Below, one piece after another: positions 54,520 through 60,500 of a stretch of DNA of 64,000 nucleotides (position 1 is its first letter; the number at the start of each line of letters is the position of its first letter). This DNA is from Agelaius tricolor. Its lineage: Eukaryota; Chordata; Aves; Passeriformes; Icteridae. The notes beneath the pieces are model-generated. The model had not been told where the DNA came from. It saw only the letters and a program-made list of their open reading frames with translations, and ran no database searches. A program made the translations under genes and the position numbers. The DNA lies in contig JALJCS010000004.1 of assembly GCA_023055355.1 (NCBI GenBank), positions 15,654,001 to 15,718,000 of the forward strand, in the 5' to 3' direction.

Positions 54520-56907
54520 TCAATATATATATTATTTATATATTCACTCAATTTTATCAAATCTTTCTAAAGTAAGAAAATACCTTCTTTTCCGTTAAAA
54601 ATGTTGCAAACTGTGATCTCTTGGTATTTGTGAGATCAAGGAGGCCCTTATTTTCCCCTTACATACAAACAGCTCTTTCCACTTGTCTTTAGTTCAAATC
54701 TACATCTATGCCCGATGTATTAGGATGTGTGAAGGAAAATTACTTTGAATGAAGAGATTTGCTGTACCTGGCAGAACTTAGGCCTCTTCTCTTCTTAAGG
54801 AAATTATGTTATTATATAACTACAGAACTGTTAATTCTGGTAGTTTTTGTTTCCTAGTGCATCATTGATGATGATTACTATTAGTTCCCCTAATCATTCG
54901 TCAGCATCTTGAACATGATGGGAATATTCAAACGCTTGCTGTAAGATGGCACACCCTCTCCAGCTGATTTTCCAGAGCCCTTATTAAGATAAAGCCTCCT
55001 ATCCAGTAGATTTCTCCTGCATGGAAAACAAGACTGGCATTTCAGACTGTACGCAATACTTCTTTTAAGACAGTGAAGTGTATTTCTCTTTGAGGTTTTT
55101 AACCTTCAAACATTTCTGTACAGCAGTCATTGTTGCAATTTTCTGTTGCTTATGGTCCTCTCCTTGCTATTTCACTATTTGAATGTTTCTCCCCTTTGTA
55201 CTTTATCTTTCTTTGTTCAGCTGGTCTCTCAGAAGTAAGATGCTATCTCCCCATCATTGATGATTTTCCTCTGATGAGGTTATATAAGCAACTTTGTGTC
55301 ACAGAGTCAACTGAATCGGAGTCACACAAAAAATACAGTGTCAATTAAAATCTGACTTAATGTGAAGTGAAAAAAAAAAGGGCTATGTTGTCACACAAAA
55401 TCACAGAAAAATTAGGTTGGAAGAGACCTTCAAGATGATCAAGTCCAACCCATGCCCTAAACACCATAACTAAACCATGGCACCAAGTGCCATATCCAGT
55501 CTTTTTTTGAACACATCCAGGGATAGTCACTCCACCACCTCCCCAGGCAGGCCATTCCCATAATTTATCACTCTTTCTGTACAAAACTTCTTCCTAATAT
55601 CCAGCATATATTTCCCTTGGTGCAGCTTGAGACTGTGTCCTCTTGTTCTGTCAGTTGCTGTCTGGAGAAAGAGACCAACTCCCACCTGACTACAGCCACC
55701 TTTCAGGGAGTTGTAGAGAGCGATAAGGTCACCCCTGAGTCTCCTTTTCTCCAGGCTAAACACCCCCAGCTCCCTCAGCCATTCCTCACAGGGTTTGTGT
55801 TCCAAGCCCCTCACCAGCCTCGTTGCCTCCTCTGGACACGCTCAACTGTCTCAATGTCCTTCCCAAACTGAGGGCCCAGAGCTGGACACAGCACTCAAGG
55901 TGTGGCCTCACCAGTGCCGAGTACAGGGGAAGAATGACCTCCCTGCTCCTGCTGGCCACACTGTCCTCATGGCATGGATTATTTAGGACTGATATTAGTA
56001 GTCTACAAGTGAATGTCATCCAGCATGGAGTCGGAATCTAATCCACTAGAAACCTTAACATCTCTGAAATACATAATGCAATGCTTCTCTTCAATATACT
56101 GATAATTTTGGCCTCCAGTTCCATTCATATCATGCAGTAGAGAATTGGGGGTAGGGCTAGTGAAAGCTGATGGGGATTATACCACCAGCTCTTTTACAAA
56201 TTTCTCTTCTTTTAGCATAGGAGATTAACTCAAATCTGAGATTGACTTCTTTATTCAGTGTTTGTGATGTGTTTTGGACAATATATTGTTCTTGAGCCCT
56301 GTTTTTCACTGGGTTCCTGTTTTAATTCCATGTATGTACTACGTACTACATATGCAAGTACTTGATATATGTAACTAAATGTGAAGAGTTCCGACTTCAG
56401 TAACATGGTCCTTCTGTGATAAGCTGTGTAAGGAGGCTTTCATAAGTGAAACAAGGCAGAAAGATGAGCTCCACTTAGTCATGAGAAGGTAGTTGCATGA
56501 CATTAAACTAATTAAGTTCAATGCAACTTAATCCGATTTGTGAATAAAGCTGGCCTTAAAATTTTTTGATGTTGAATATATTGACAACAGGAGGACAAGG
56601 GGAATTCCTTCTTTTGTTAAATATCTACATCTATAACCCTTTCTATTCCCCAGACACACTTCTTATGTCCTTGTCTCTTTTGGTATGTGATTCTTCACTA
56701 GTAAAGGCAACAGTAATGTATATTTGATTTTGCTGTTGTTTCACTTTTTTTCCAGCTGCTTTGACATTCAAGTGCCTAGGAGACCAGTGGCCTGTGTACT
56801 GCAGAGTGATAAGAGAGAAGAACCTCTGTCAAGACATGAGGTGGTATCAGCGATGCTGTGAGACATGCAGGGACTTTTATGCGCAAAAAATGCAACAAAA
56901 GAGCTGA
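5395..56907 (+). CDS. ADAMTS19: ADAMTS19, 3' two-thirds of the coding region (15 exons joined)
   Basis: Joined exons: 5395-5535, 6116-6266, 13365-13466, 16213-16343, 17898-18067, 21066-21193, 21863-21983, 23954-24034, 29508-29665, 30378-30531, 33277-33412, 35708-35912, 37842-37994, 54007-54184, 56756-56907. They total 2,161 bases, read in one frame, and give 719 residues plus stop. Domain order is catalytic tail (1-53), disintegrin-like (to about 138), TSR1 (152-197), Cys-rich (about 200-312), spacer (about 315-428), TSR2 (431-490), TSR3 (492-549), TSR4 (552-600), TSR5 (603-660) and PLAC (676-707). That order, with four C-terminal TSRs and a PLAC domain, is the ADAMTS17/19 layout. The near-identical wording of segments such as [14 protein letters not shown] and [16 protein letters not shown] points to ADAMTS19. 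The family is secreted, zinc-dependent and extracellular; the substrate of ADAMTS19 is not evident from sequence. The 5' exons are outside the window. Confidence 0.97.
5536..6115 (+). other. ADAMTS19: ADAMTS19 intron w1-w2 (580 bp)
   Basis: A short phase-2 intron, AT-rich, with donor gtatat and acceptor ACCAG. The tract before the acceptor is poor in pyrimidines, so this is a weak acceptor on paper. No repeat or other feature is recognised. Confidence 0.9.
6116..6266 (+). CDS. ADAMTS19: ADAMTS19 exon w2: start of disintegrin-like domain
   Basis: The exon completes Arg47 and encodes residues 48-97, from [12 protein letters not shown] to SFCQEMQ. Cys53, the [17 protein letters not shown] segment and the Cys in SFCQEM are the conserved first half of the ADAMTS disintegrin-like domain. 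This domain packs against the active site and contributes to substrate recognition; despite the name it is not known to bind integrins through an RGD loop. The exon ends in phase 0 at CAG with donor gtaagg. Confidence 0.97.
6267..13364 (+). other. ADAMTS19: ADAMTS19 intron w2-w3 (7.1 kb)
   Basis: A phase-0 intron of AT-rich sequence. It holds a 16-A run at about 8675-8690 and AT-rich low-complexity DNA near 8090-8160. No CR1 fragment or RNA gene is recognised. A moderately GC-richer patch at 12.64-12.90 kb gives overlapping open frames on the minus strand, but these show no domain and look like chance. Confidence 0.85.
13365..13466 (+). CDS. ADAMTS19: ADAMTS19 exon w3: disintegrin-like domain, second part
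   Basis: This exon has 34 whole codons (residues 98-131) in phase 0 at both ends, from [11 protein letters not shown] to DGTDCDTGK. Cys101 and Cys106 in the CTGLWC motif, then [15 protein letters not shown], are hallmarks of the ADAMTS disintegrin-like domain; LDPPMDGT is close to invariant in the family. Being symmetric, this exon could be skipped without a frameshift, but that would remove core disulfides. Acceptor TTTTCAG, donor gtatgc. Confidence 0.97.
13467..16212 (+). other. ADAMTS19: ADAMTS19 intron w3-w4 (2.7 kb)
   Basis: A phase-0 intron. Most is plain AT-rich sequence. Two items stand out: a GC-rich patch at about 15,715-15,835 that resembles a decayed repeat I cannot name, and a short tandem array (unit about 10-11 bp, core ACATCTGAA) at about 16,063-16,100. 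Acceptor TTGCCTAG. Confidence 0.85.
16213..16343 (+). CDS. ADAMTS19: ADAMTS19 exon w4: end of disintegrin-like domain and start of TSR1
   Basis: The exon encodes residues 132-174 plus two bases of Gly175. WCKAGDC closes the disintegrin-like domain. TSR1 begins at Trp152 with [12 protein letters not shown]: Trp152-x-x-Trp155 is a C-mannosylation motif and C158-S-R-T-C162 fits the O-fucosylation consensus CxxS/TC. The linker carries the sequon Asn140-Arg-Thr, discussed under findings. The donor is gtaaaa, somewhat weak because it lacks G at +5. The exon ends at RKCPG. Confidence 0.96.
16344..17897 (+). other. ADAMTS19: ADAMTS19 intron w4-w5 (1.55 kb)
   Basis: A phase-2 intron. It contains a 20-bp direct repeat (CCTCAGACATTTAGATAGAC at 16752-16771 and again at 16775-16794). 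The 17.25-17.66 kb open frames show no domain. Acceptor TTTCTAG at 17891-17897. Confidence 0.88.
16752..16794. repeat. 20-bp direct repeat, 3-base spacer
   Basis: CCTCAGACATTTAGATAGAC at 16752-16771 and 16775-16794, identical copies. It is probably a recent replication-slippage duplication. Confidence 0.9.
17898..18067 (+). CDS. ADAMTS19: ADAMTS19 exon w5: end of TSR1 and start of Cys-rich domain
   Basis: The exon finishes Gly175 and encodes residues 176-231 plus one base of codon 232. Cys182, then [13 protein letters not shown] (Cys192, Cys197) close TSR1. [14 protein letters not shown] starts the Cys-rich domain, where the RDxQC pattern is conserved in all ADAMTS proteins. The acceptor was set at TCTAG because the alternative AG four bases on gives an in-frame stop. 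The stretch [10 protein letters not shown] is the least conserved part of the whole visible protein. Donor gtaagt is a perfect consensus. Confidence 0.95.
18068..21065 (+). other. ADAMTS19: ADAMTS19 intron w5-w6 (3.0 kb)
   Basis: A phase-1 intron, AT-rich. It contains a perfect 15-bp inverted repeat with a 6-base loop at 20368-20403, given separately. No CR1 copy or RNA gene is recognised. Confidence 0.88.
20368..20403. repeat. Perfect 15-bp inverted repeat with 6-base loop
   Basis: AGTGGTGAGACAAAC (20368-20382), loop TTCATT, then GTTTGTCTCACCACT (20389-20403). There are no mismatches. It lies in intron w5-w6. Confidence 0.95.
21066..21193 (+). CDS. ADAMTS19: ADAMTS19 exon w6: Cys-rich domain
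   Basis: The exon completes Glu232 and encodes residues 233-274. It reads [14 protein letters not shown], then [10 protein letters not shown] and DVCADGKCQ. The pairs KPCxLYC, DGTxC and CxxGxC are the conserved cysteine framework of the ADAMTS Cys-rich domain, which takes part in substrate docking. Ends in phase 0; acceptor CTACAG, donor gtatga. Confidence 0.97.
21194..21862 (+). other. ADAMTS19: ADAMTS19 intron w6-w7 (669 bp)
   Basis: A phase-0 intron with no recognised repeat. Overlapping open frames on both strands at 21.44-21.74 kb have no domain and are taken as chance. The acceptor CCCCCAG has a strong pyrimidine tract. Confidence 0.88.
21863..21983 (+). CDS. ADAMTS19: ADAMTS19 exon w7: end of Cys-rich domain
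   Basis: The exon encodes residues 275-314 plus one base of Gly315. It reads [10 protein letters not shown], then [15 protein letters not shown], then [10 protein letters not shown]. The GCDxxxGS and DxCGVCxGxGxSC patterns are near-universal at the end of the ADAMTS Cys-rich domain. Asn309-His-Thr is an N-glycosylation sequon. The next exon starts the spacer. Donor gtaatg. Confidence 0.97.
21984..23953 (+). other. ADAMTS19: ADAMTS19 intron w7-w8 (2.0 kb)
   Basis: A phase-1 intron of AT-rich unique-looking sequence; I see no repeat family or RNA gene. Acceptor GTTTAG at 23948-23953. Confidence 0.88.
23954..24034 (+). CDS. ADAMTS19: ADAMTS19 exon w8: start of spacer domain
   Basis: This is the smallest exon seen (81 bp), with phase 1 at both ends. 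It completes Gly315 and encodes 316-341, [20 protein letters not shown] then PAHSYL. The IPAGARxIxxxE pattern is the first strand of the ADAMTS spacer, a Cys-free beta-sandwich that often carries substrate exosites. The exon is symmetric, so skipping would keep the frame but delete the first spacer strands. Donor gtaaat. Confidence 0.96.
25074..25104. repeat. (AAAT)n microsatellite
   Basis: About seven copies of the tetranucleotide AAAT in intron w8-w9, with no interruptions after the first unit. Confidence 0.9.
25975..27085 (+). mobile_element. CR1 LINE fragment, endonuclease to early reverse transcriptase
   Basis: This is a decayed CR1 non-LTR retrotransposon piece in the same orientation as ADAMTS19. 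Recognisable CR1 stretches include GACCTTGTTGATTTCTTC, then GAACTATTTAGAGAGTTGGT, CTGCAATGATCATGCCCTG, AAACTAAGGCACAGATAG, and GAGATGCATCCCATGGTCC followed by TGAGGGAGCTTGC. The last corresponds to the DEMHPxVLREL segment of CR1 reverse transcriptase. It carries many stops and frame breaks and lacks the CR1 3' tail, so it is a truncated, dead copy. Boundaries are approximate to a few tens of bases. Confidence 0.88.
29508..29665 (+). CDS. ADAMTS19: ADAMTS19 exon w9: spacer domain, middle
   Basis: The exon completes Ala342 and encodes residues 343-394, [19 protein letters not shown] then [19 protein letters not shown] and HLL. The segments [37 protein letters not shown] are characteristic of the ADAMTS6/10/17/19 spacer. 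It ends in phase 0 in the middle of a beta strand that continues in exon w10 as VLLFHDQ. Acceptor TTTGCAG, donor gtatga. Confidence 0.97.
29666..30377 (+). other. ADAMTS19: ADAMTS19 intron w9-w10 (712 bp)
   Basis: A phase-0 intron, AT-rich, nothing recognised. The open frame that reads into exon w10 from 30,315 is intron read-through. Acceptor TCTTGCAG. Confidence 0.9.
30378..30531 (+). CDS. ADAMTS19: ADAMTS19 exon w10: end of spacer and start of TSR2
   Basis: The exon encodes residues 395-445 plus one base of Gly446. [18 protein letters not shown] ends the spacer; Asn419-Gln-Ser is an N-glycosylation sequon in the linker. TSR2 begins [18 protein letters not shown]. Its first cysteine pair reads C439-D-A-V-C443, with Val where the O-fucosylation consensus needs Ser or Thr. 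The donor is gtaaaa, weak at +5, and a CA repeat begins 23 bases downstream. Confidence 0.96.
30532..33276 (+). other. ADAMTS19: ADAMTS19 intron w10-w11 (2.7 kb)
   Basis: A phase-1 intron. It opens with an (AC)n microsatellite at 30555-30583, followed by degenerate CA/TG/TA-rich sequence to about 30,690. The remainder is AT-rich without recognised repeats. Acceptor TTTTCTAG. Confidence 0.9.
30555..30583. repeat. (AC)n microsatellite next to a 5' splice site
   Basis: About 14 uninterrupted AC units starting 23 bases after the end of exon w10. CA-rich intronic tracts are known binding sites for hnRNP L, a splicing regulator, so its position may matter; that is inference. Confidence 0.95.
33277..33412 (+). 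CDS. ADAMTS19: ADAMTS19 exon w11: rest of TSR2
   Basis: The exon completes Gly446 and encodes residues 447-490 plus two bases of Arg491. It reads [12 protein letters not shown], with sequon Asn461-Ile-Ser, then [19 protein letters not shown] and PCQT. The closing CNxxPC is the standard end of a thrombospondin type 1 repeat. Acceptor TTCTAG, donor gtaata. Confidence 0.97.
33413..35707 (+). other. ADAMTS19: ADAMTS19 intron w11-w12 (2.3 kb)
   Basis: A phase-2 intron. It holds a short (AAAT)n run near 33,820-33,838 and a distinctly GC-rich patch at about 33,870-34,140, rich in CACCC and GCAGC motifs, that I cannot assign to a repeat family. The rest is AT-rich. Acceptor TTTTTTGCAG. Confidence 0.88.
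35708..35912 (+). CDS. ADAMTS19: ADAMTS19 exon w12: TSR3 and first part of TSR4
   Basis: The exon completes Arg491 and encodes residues 492-559. TSR3 reads [16 protein letters not shown], with a CxxTC O-fucosylation site (C500-C504), sequon Asn521-Gly-Thr and the closing CEGQDC. TSR4 starts [11 protein letters not shown] and is cut here, just before its first cysteine pair. The donor is gtgctg, which keeps only GT of the usual gtragt and is the weakest in the window. Reading through it gives about 30 extra residues before a stop. Confidence 0.96.
35913..37841 (+). other. ADAMTS19: ADAMTS19 intron w12-w13 (1.9 kb)
   Basis: A phase-0 intron with a weak donor (gtgctg). A moderately GC-richer stretch at about 36.13-36.42 kb ends in a pyrimidine-rich run. 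It could be an old transposon remnant but shows no diagnostic end. The rest is AT-rich. Acceptor CCAACAG. Confidence 0.87.
37842..37994 (+). CDS. ADAMTS19: ADAMTS19 exon w13: TSR4 body and first part of TSR5
   Basis: This exon has 51 whole codons (residues 560-610), phase 0 at both ends. It reads [16 protein letters not shown], then [17 protein letters not shown], then [15 protein letters not shown]4's first pair is C560-S-V-K-C564, with Lys instead of Ser/Thr, so no O-fucose consensus. The exon begins and ends at the same point of consecutive repeats, directly before CSVxCGKG. Donor gtgagt is strong. Confidence 0.97.
41352..41380. repeat. (TG)n microsatellite
   Basis: About 14 uninterrupted TG units in the long intron. 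Confidence 0.95.
41794..41853. repeat. Tandemly duplicated palindromic 22-bp unit
   Basis: Two perfect copies (41794-41815, 41816-41837) and a partial, changed third (41838-41853). Each unit is an inverted repeat: ATTACACTA, spacer TCAG, then TAGTGTAAT, a 9-bp perfect stem. Confidence 0.9.
43591..43650. repeat. Short tandem duplication, period 33 bp
   Basis: The 24-base segment starting GATAAGTATGATTGACTGGG occurs at 43591-43614 and 43624-43647. The 9 bases between the copies repeat the start of the unit, and similar fragments lie just upstream. Confidence 0.85.
44650..46605 (+). mobile_element. CR1 LINE, 5'-truncated, with intact-looking 3' end
   Basis: A decayed CR1 non-LTR retrotransposon of about 1.9 kb, sense to ADAMTS19. 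It contains reverse-transcriptase remnants in several frames: TACAGGCCTGTCAGCTTGAC (the YRPVSLT motif), GTGGATGTTGTTTACCTGG (VDVVYL), CCAGTCCTGTTTGACATC (GPVLFDIFI) and CTCAGTAAGTTCACAGAC, where the catalytic FADD is degraded to FTDN. The 3' end reads GGACATGGTTTAGTAGTGAA, then TTAATGGTTTGCCTCAATG and GATTCTATGAT, the avian CR1 terminus. Frameshifts and stops make it inactive. The 5' boundary is approximate. Confidence 0.92.
54007..54184 (+). CDS. ADAMTS19: ADAMTS19 exon w14: rest of TSR5 and linker
   Basis: The exon encodes residues 611-669 plus one base of Ala670. It reads [19 protein letters not shown], then [29 protein letters not shown] and [12 protein letters not shown]611-S-V-T-C615 fits the O-fucosylation consensus, and the closing HPC completes TSR5. 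The SPRL segment leads into PLAC. Acceptor TTCCAG, donor gtaagc. Confidence 0.97.
54469..54535. repeat. (TA)n microsatellite
   Basis: About 21 pure TA units to 54,511, then interrupted TA-rich sequence. Such tracts are length-variable and prone to assembly error. Confidence 0.93.
55392..55985 (-). mobile_element. CR1 LINE 3' fragment, antisense
   Basis: About 590 bases of CR1 in reverse orientation. The 3' end lies at the left: TTAGGTTGGAAGAGACCTTC followed by AAGATGATCAAGTCCAACCC, a very familiar avian CR1 sequence. On the minus strand the end of the reverse-transcriptase frame is still readable ([19 protein letters not shown]), followed by the 3' UTR. It is severely 5'-truncated, as usual for CR1, and better preserved than the 25.98-kb copy, so probably younger. 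The right boundary is approximate. Confidence 0.93.
56756..56907 (+). CDS. ADAMTS19: ADAMTS19 exon w15: PLAC domain and stop
   Basis: The exon completes Ala670, encodes residues 671-719 and ends TGA at 56905-56907. It reads [20 protein letters not shown], then [19 protein letters not shown], then [10 protein letters not shown]. Cysteines 676, 685, 694, 703, 704 and 707 are the six of a PLAC (protease and lacunin) domain, found at the C-terminus of several ADAMTS and ADAMTS-like proteins. The ending QQKS is as I recall for mammalian ADAMTS19, so the C-terminus looks intact. Confidence 0.98.
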
Positions 56908-57270
56908 CCTCTGTTAGGCTGGCTGGCTCTCAGCTCTTTGCAATCTTATTATTTATAAACACACACACACCCTCACACAGGCTTTTTCAGACCAAATATT
57001 ATCAGATGGCATATAATTTAATCAAATTAATTTATTTTTGCCTGCCAGTCATCCTTAATGGTTTTGGTTAAACAGCCAACACGTTTTATCTTCTGACATT
57101 TTCATAACTAATTTTTATATGAACACTTTTGGATACATTTATCAGAATTTTTAAAAAATAGTAACTAGTATTTTAAATGTTTATTTTCAGTAAGATCATC
57201 TGTTGCAAAAAAAAAGTCATGCTATCTTGAATTTATTTTAATTTAGCTGAATAGTTTTGTTGTATATGGA

Positions 57271-57276
57271 AATAAA
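57271..57276 (+). promoter_or_regulatory. ADAMTS19: Proximal poly(A) signal AATAAA
   Basis: A canonical hexamer in GGAAATAAAGTTC, 364 bases after the stop codon. The downstream T-rich stretch is present but less GT-rich than at the distal signal. Confidence 0.55.
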
Positions 57277-57964
57277 GTTCTTTTAAATTTTATTATATTT
57301 TTGGCATTTGGAGTCAGAATGAGCTTGTGTTTTTTGCAACAGATGTCAAAGTGAACAAGCTAACATTATTAAACAGGTTATTACAGAATGTATTGTGAAA
57401 TTAGTTCATTTGATTTAGCAACATACTGAAGGGGATATTCTACTGTAACTTATATTATAAACAAGAAAATTAAAATAGCTAAGTAGAGATTTTGATCATT
57501 CTCATGGACACATACTTGAACACAAGTATTAAATCAATGAAACACTGTAGAGATTTACACTGAATCACTGTTGCACTGTTTGAGGTAGTGTAGAGAAATG
57601 CAGTCCTAGAACTTGTACCATCCTATGAATCCACGTCTGTAGTGTTTTAACATGTCACTTAATTTTTTAAAGTTTTGAAACAAAAAACCCATGTCCCTCT
57701 ATACCTTTGTGTGTCCTTTTGCAGATTTATAAATGGAAGAGTCCTTTCTCCTGCCACTTGTATGGATTAATCTGTTAAACATTCTCAGTTCTCTGTTGAT
57801 AATTTAGAAAATAGCTTTGTAATACTACTTTAGTTTTATCTTTGCCTAATGAAAAAGTCTTTATAAAAATTAAATGTTTTACAGTCTTGTGAAACATTAT
57901 GAAACAGCTAAGATTTTCCTTATGAGAAAATACTGTACATGATTCACATGATTTTTACATTTTC

Positions 57965-57970
57965 AATAAA
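57965..57970 (+). promoter_or_regulatory. ADAMTS19: Distal poly(A) signal AATAAA
   Basis: A canonical hexamer in TTTCAATAAAAAG with a strong U/GU-rich element about 35-50 bases downstream. It is the better candidate for the gene's main 3' end. Confidence 0.65.
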
Positions 57971-57990
57971 AAGTAAAGCTCCTTTTGCTG

Positions 57991-60500
57991 TTTGAATTTT
58001 TCTTTTTTTGTGTGTCTGGGGCTGGTAGATTAATCCATCGAGCCCCCCATGGCAGCAGGTACAGCTACAGTACGAGTGCCTTCTGCCTCTTGACTTAGGC
58101 AACAGCTGCAGACAGACACATCACTCTGTGAGCCTCGATATATATACGTTGAAAGTTGAGAATAACAAGGTAACATTCTGTGGAGAGGAGGTATTTATCT
58201 CAGGTGAGTCCTGCAACTGCTGAACTTGGCAAGTGAACAGCAGTGGGTCTTCTGCCCTCATTTTGTGATGGAAATGTTTAAGCATTAACATATGTAGGAG
58301 AGCAAGTCCTGAAGGCAAGACAGCTGGAGAAATAAGCCAAAAAGGTATATTTTCTACTCAAAGCAAAAAGTGAATGCAGCTTTATTTAAGTGAATGTTGC
58401 TTTTCCTTCTCTGCAAAGAGTCTAGTGTGTAGATGTGATGCACAGTTTCCACAGATGGATAACCATAGATACCCACAGACAATAAACTGAGGCTCCCAGT
58501 CAGGGCTGTGATTCTGTCCAGGAAGAATACTTAGACGCAGTCTTAACTACCATTGAAATCAACATCTGTGTTTCAAATAGCTGTACTATCAAAATCTTTA
58601 GTTTGGCATCTTACTGCTCTGCATTTGAAAACTGCAACTCTAATGAGGTGCTAGTGTATGATTTTAAATAAAATACCTTCTGGTTTTGAAAAGTAAAAAA
58701 AGAAAGAAAAATAATGTTGACATCATGGAATGTTATATTTTGTATAACAAAAAAGTTTCAATGAATAGAAAATTCAGTTGCTTTGGGGCATAATTCCTTG
58801 AAGTCACAGAAGCACATTTGAAAGTCTAATAGAATTATTGTAGTTGGCAGGCAAAATAAGGAATTTTTATTTTAAGTTTCTTCATACTTAGCCACAGATC
58901 TTGGTAATACTCCTGCACTCACTTGAATCACAATTGAAAATCAAGCAAAAGAAAAGATGCCTCCAGACTAGGGGCCAGAGGAAAATTTTTATCAGCCAGT
59001 GATATCATCTTCACAGTTCTATATGTTTGTCCTCTGCTGATTTTGAATATTTCATTAACAAAAATGTCATCTTAATCACCAAATTTAAGAAGTGTGTTTT
59101 AACTCTGGCTCTATCTGTCAAAAACAAATCAGTGACTGCTGCTGAAATCATCCTCCCATCACCTCTATAAGAAGATCATAAAAAGGAGGTACTTTTCATT
59201 GAGAGGCAGGGATGGAAAGTTGTGGTTTAAAATGACTTTTTAAAAAAATGTAATGAGTGAAATCAAGATTAGATGTTATTAGATGTTATATTTTGATCAG
59301 GATGTTATAGTGAAATCAGGATGTTATAGGGTTGATAAGTCTGGTTCTGATTCCTTTAGCAACTGTAGTACAAAACTGCTAGTTAAATGTGTGTGAATCA
59401 TTTTGAAGCAGTTTTGTCTCTAAATAGCAAATATACCTCTGAATTTGAAAGCAAGTTCATTTTACTGCAAGTCCATTTTATTGCTTTAGATCCTATCATC
59501 ATTCAGAGGAGCAGTACAGACTGAAATACCCTTTTGGTCAGAAAATTATAAGAACATTCTGAAAATGTACCCAGGCTATGGCTTGAGCCACAGCATGCCA
59601 TGGGGAGGGCAGGCATGTGCCAGTTTTCCATAGACCTGGCTGGCAGCAGGCAGCCCTTTCCAGCTGTGTTCAGGCAAACCATAGCCTTCTAGACTTATGC
59701 AGGCATAGACAGTTCAGAGTTTACTGTTTTCTTTTTTTTTTTTTTTTTTTTTTGGATTTGTTCTTTCTTCTTCAAGTACAATCCCTCTGCATTAATATGT
59801 TTTCCTTCCAGCCTGATGAATATGTAACATTTCAACAAATGAGTGTCAAATCAATCAAGTTCAGCTGGCATGTAAAGGTGAAACTCACTCTTGGCTCCTA
59901 AGGGCTACAGTAGGCCTCTCTGCTAATTAAATACCACTTAGACCCTACTTTGTCGGATTAAGTGGGACTTAAATGGTACATAGGGATTGTGCTAGTCTGG
60001 TGCACAGCAGGTTTACTTCCTCCTCCCGCTGGTCAGCTAGAGTAGTGACCAAAAGTTACAAGAGCTACCACTTCTCATAACTCTCTTAAAGAAATACCTG
60101 AATTTTAATAGCATTGTCATTTATTCTGAAGGAAATTGCTGCTTTGTTCTGGAGGAAGCGGGTTACATTTTGGGTTGTTTCAGGTTTTTTCCACTCAGTT
60201 TTCATTATCTTCTTTAGTGACAGAAAATCAGCCATTTGGATATTCAAAAAATACACTAAAAATAGAAAGCTTGCCTGCATCATGAGACCAATAGAGACCC
60301 TAAAACCTAACAGATCAATTATAAAAAGAAAATTAAAAGCACTCAGAAAGAATTTAAAGATGTTTGTAAAAAAAGATGTGCAAACTATTAGAAAGGGAAC
60401 TTGAAATACATCCAAAGCAGGAAGCTGAAAAGGGAGACGTTGGGACCATCTGATAACACAACTGTGAAAGGGACACTGAGGAGTGATAAAGTGGTGAAAG
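57991..60500. other. Intergenic, ADAMTS19 to MINAR2, first part
   Basis: No gene recognised. It holds a 22-base T run at about 59,732-59,753 and short repeated GATGTTAT motifs at about 59,260-59,330. The open frames at 59.62-59.90 kb and 60.09-60.42 kb lack any family resemblance. Confidence 0.75.
59732..59753. repeat. Poly(T) run
   Basis: About 22 consecutive T. It could be the reverse-strand tail of an old retroposed sequence, but I could not identify a source element beside it. Confidence 0.85.

Larger units (their letters stand above)
54185..56755 (+). other. ADAMTS19: ADAMTS19 last intron w14-w15 (2.6 kb)
   Basis: A phase-1 intron. It contains a long (TA)n tract at about 54,469-54,535 and a minus-strand CR1 fragment at about 55,392-55,985. 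The remainder is AT-rich. The acceptor TTTTTTTCCAG has a strong pyrimidine tract. Confidence 0.9.
56908..57990 (+). other. ADAMTS19: ADAMTS19 3' untranslated region
   Basis: This follows the stop codon and is AT-rich with no further frame. AATAAA occurs at 57271-57276 and 57965-57970. The distal signal is followed within about 45 bases by a T-rich then GT-rich stretch (TTTTTTTGTGTGTCTGGG), a typical cleavage-stimulation context. The UTR is therefore about 0.39 kb or about 1.08 kb long. The end position is inferred. Confidence 0.7.

Noticed and set aside
55527..56041. Several open frames of 62-95 codons around 55.5-56.0 kb
   Set aside because: These are CR1 reverse-transcriptase remnants (minus strand) or their shadows, not host genes.
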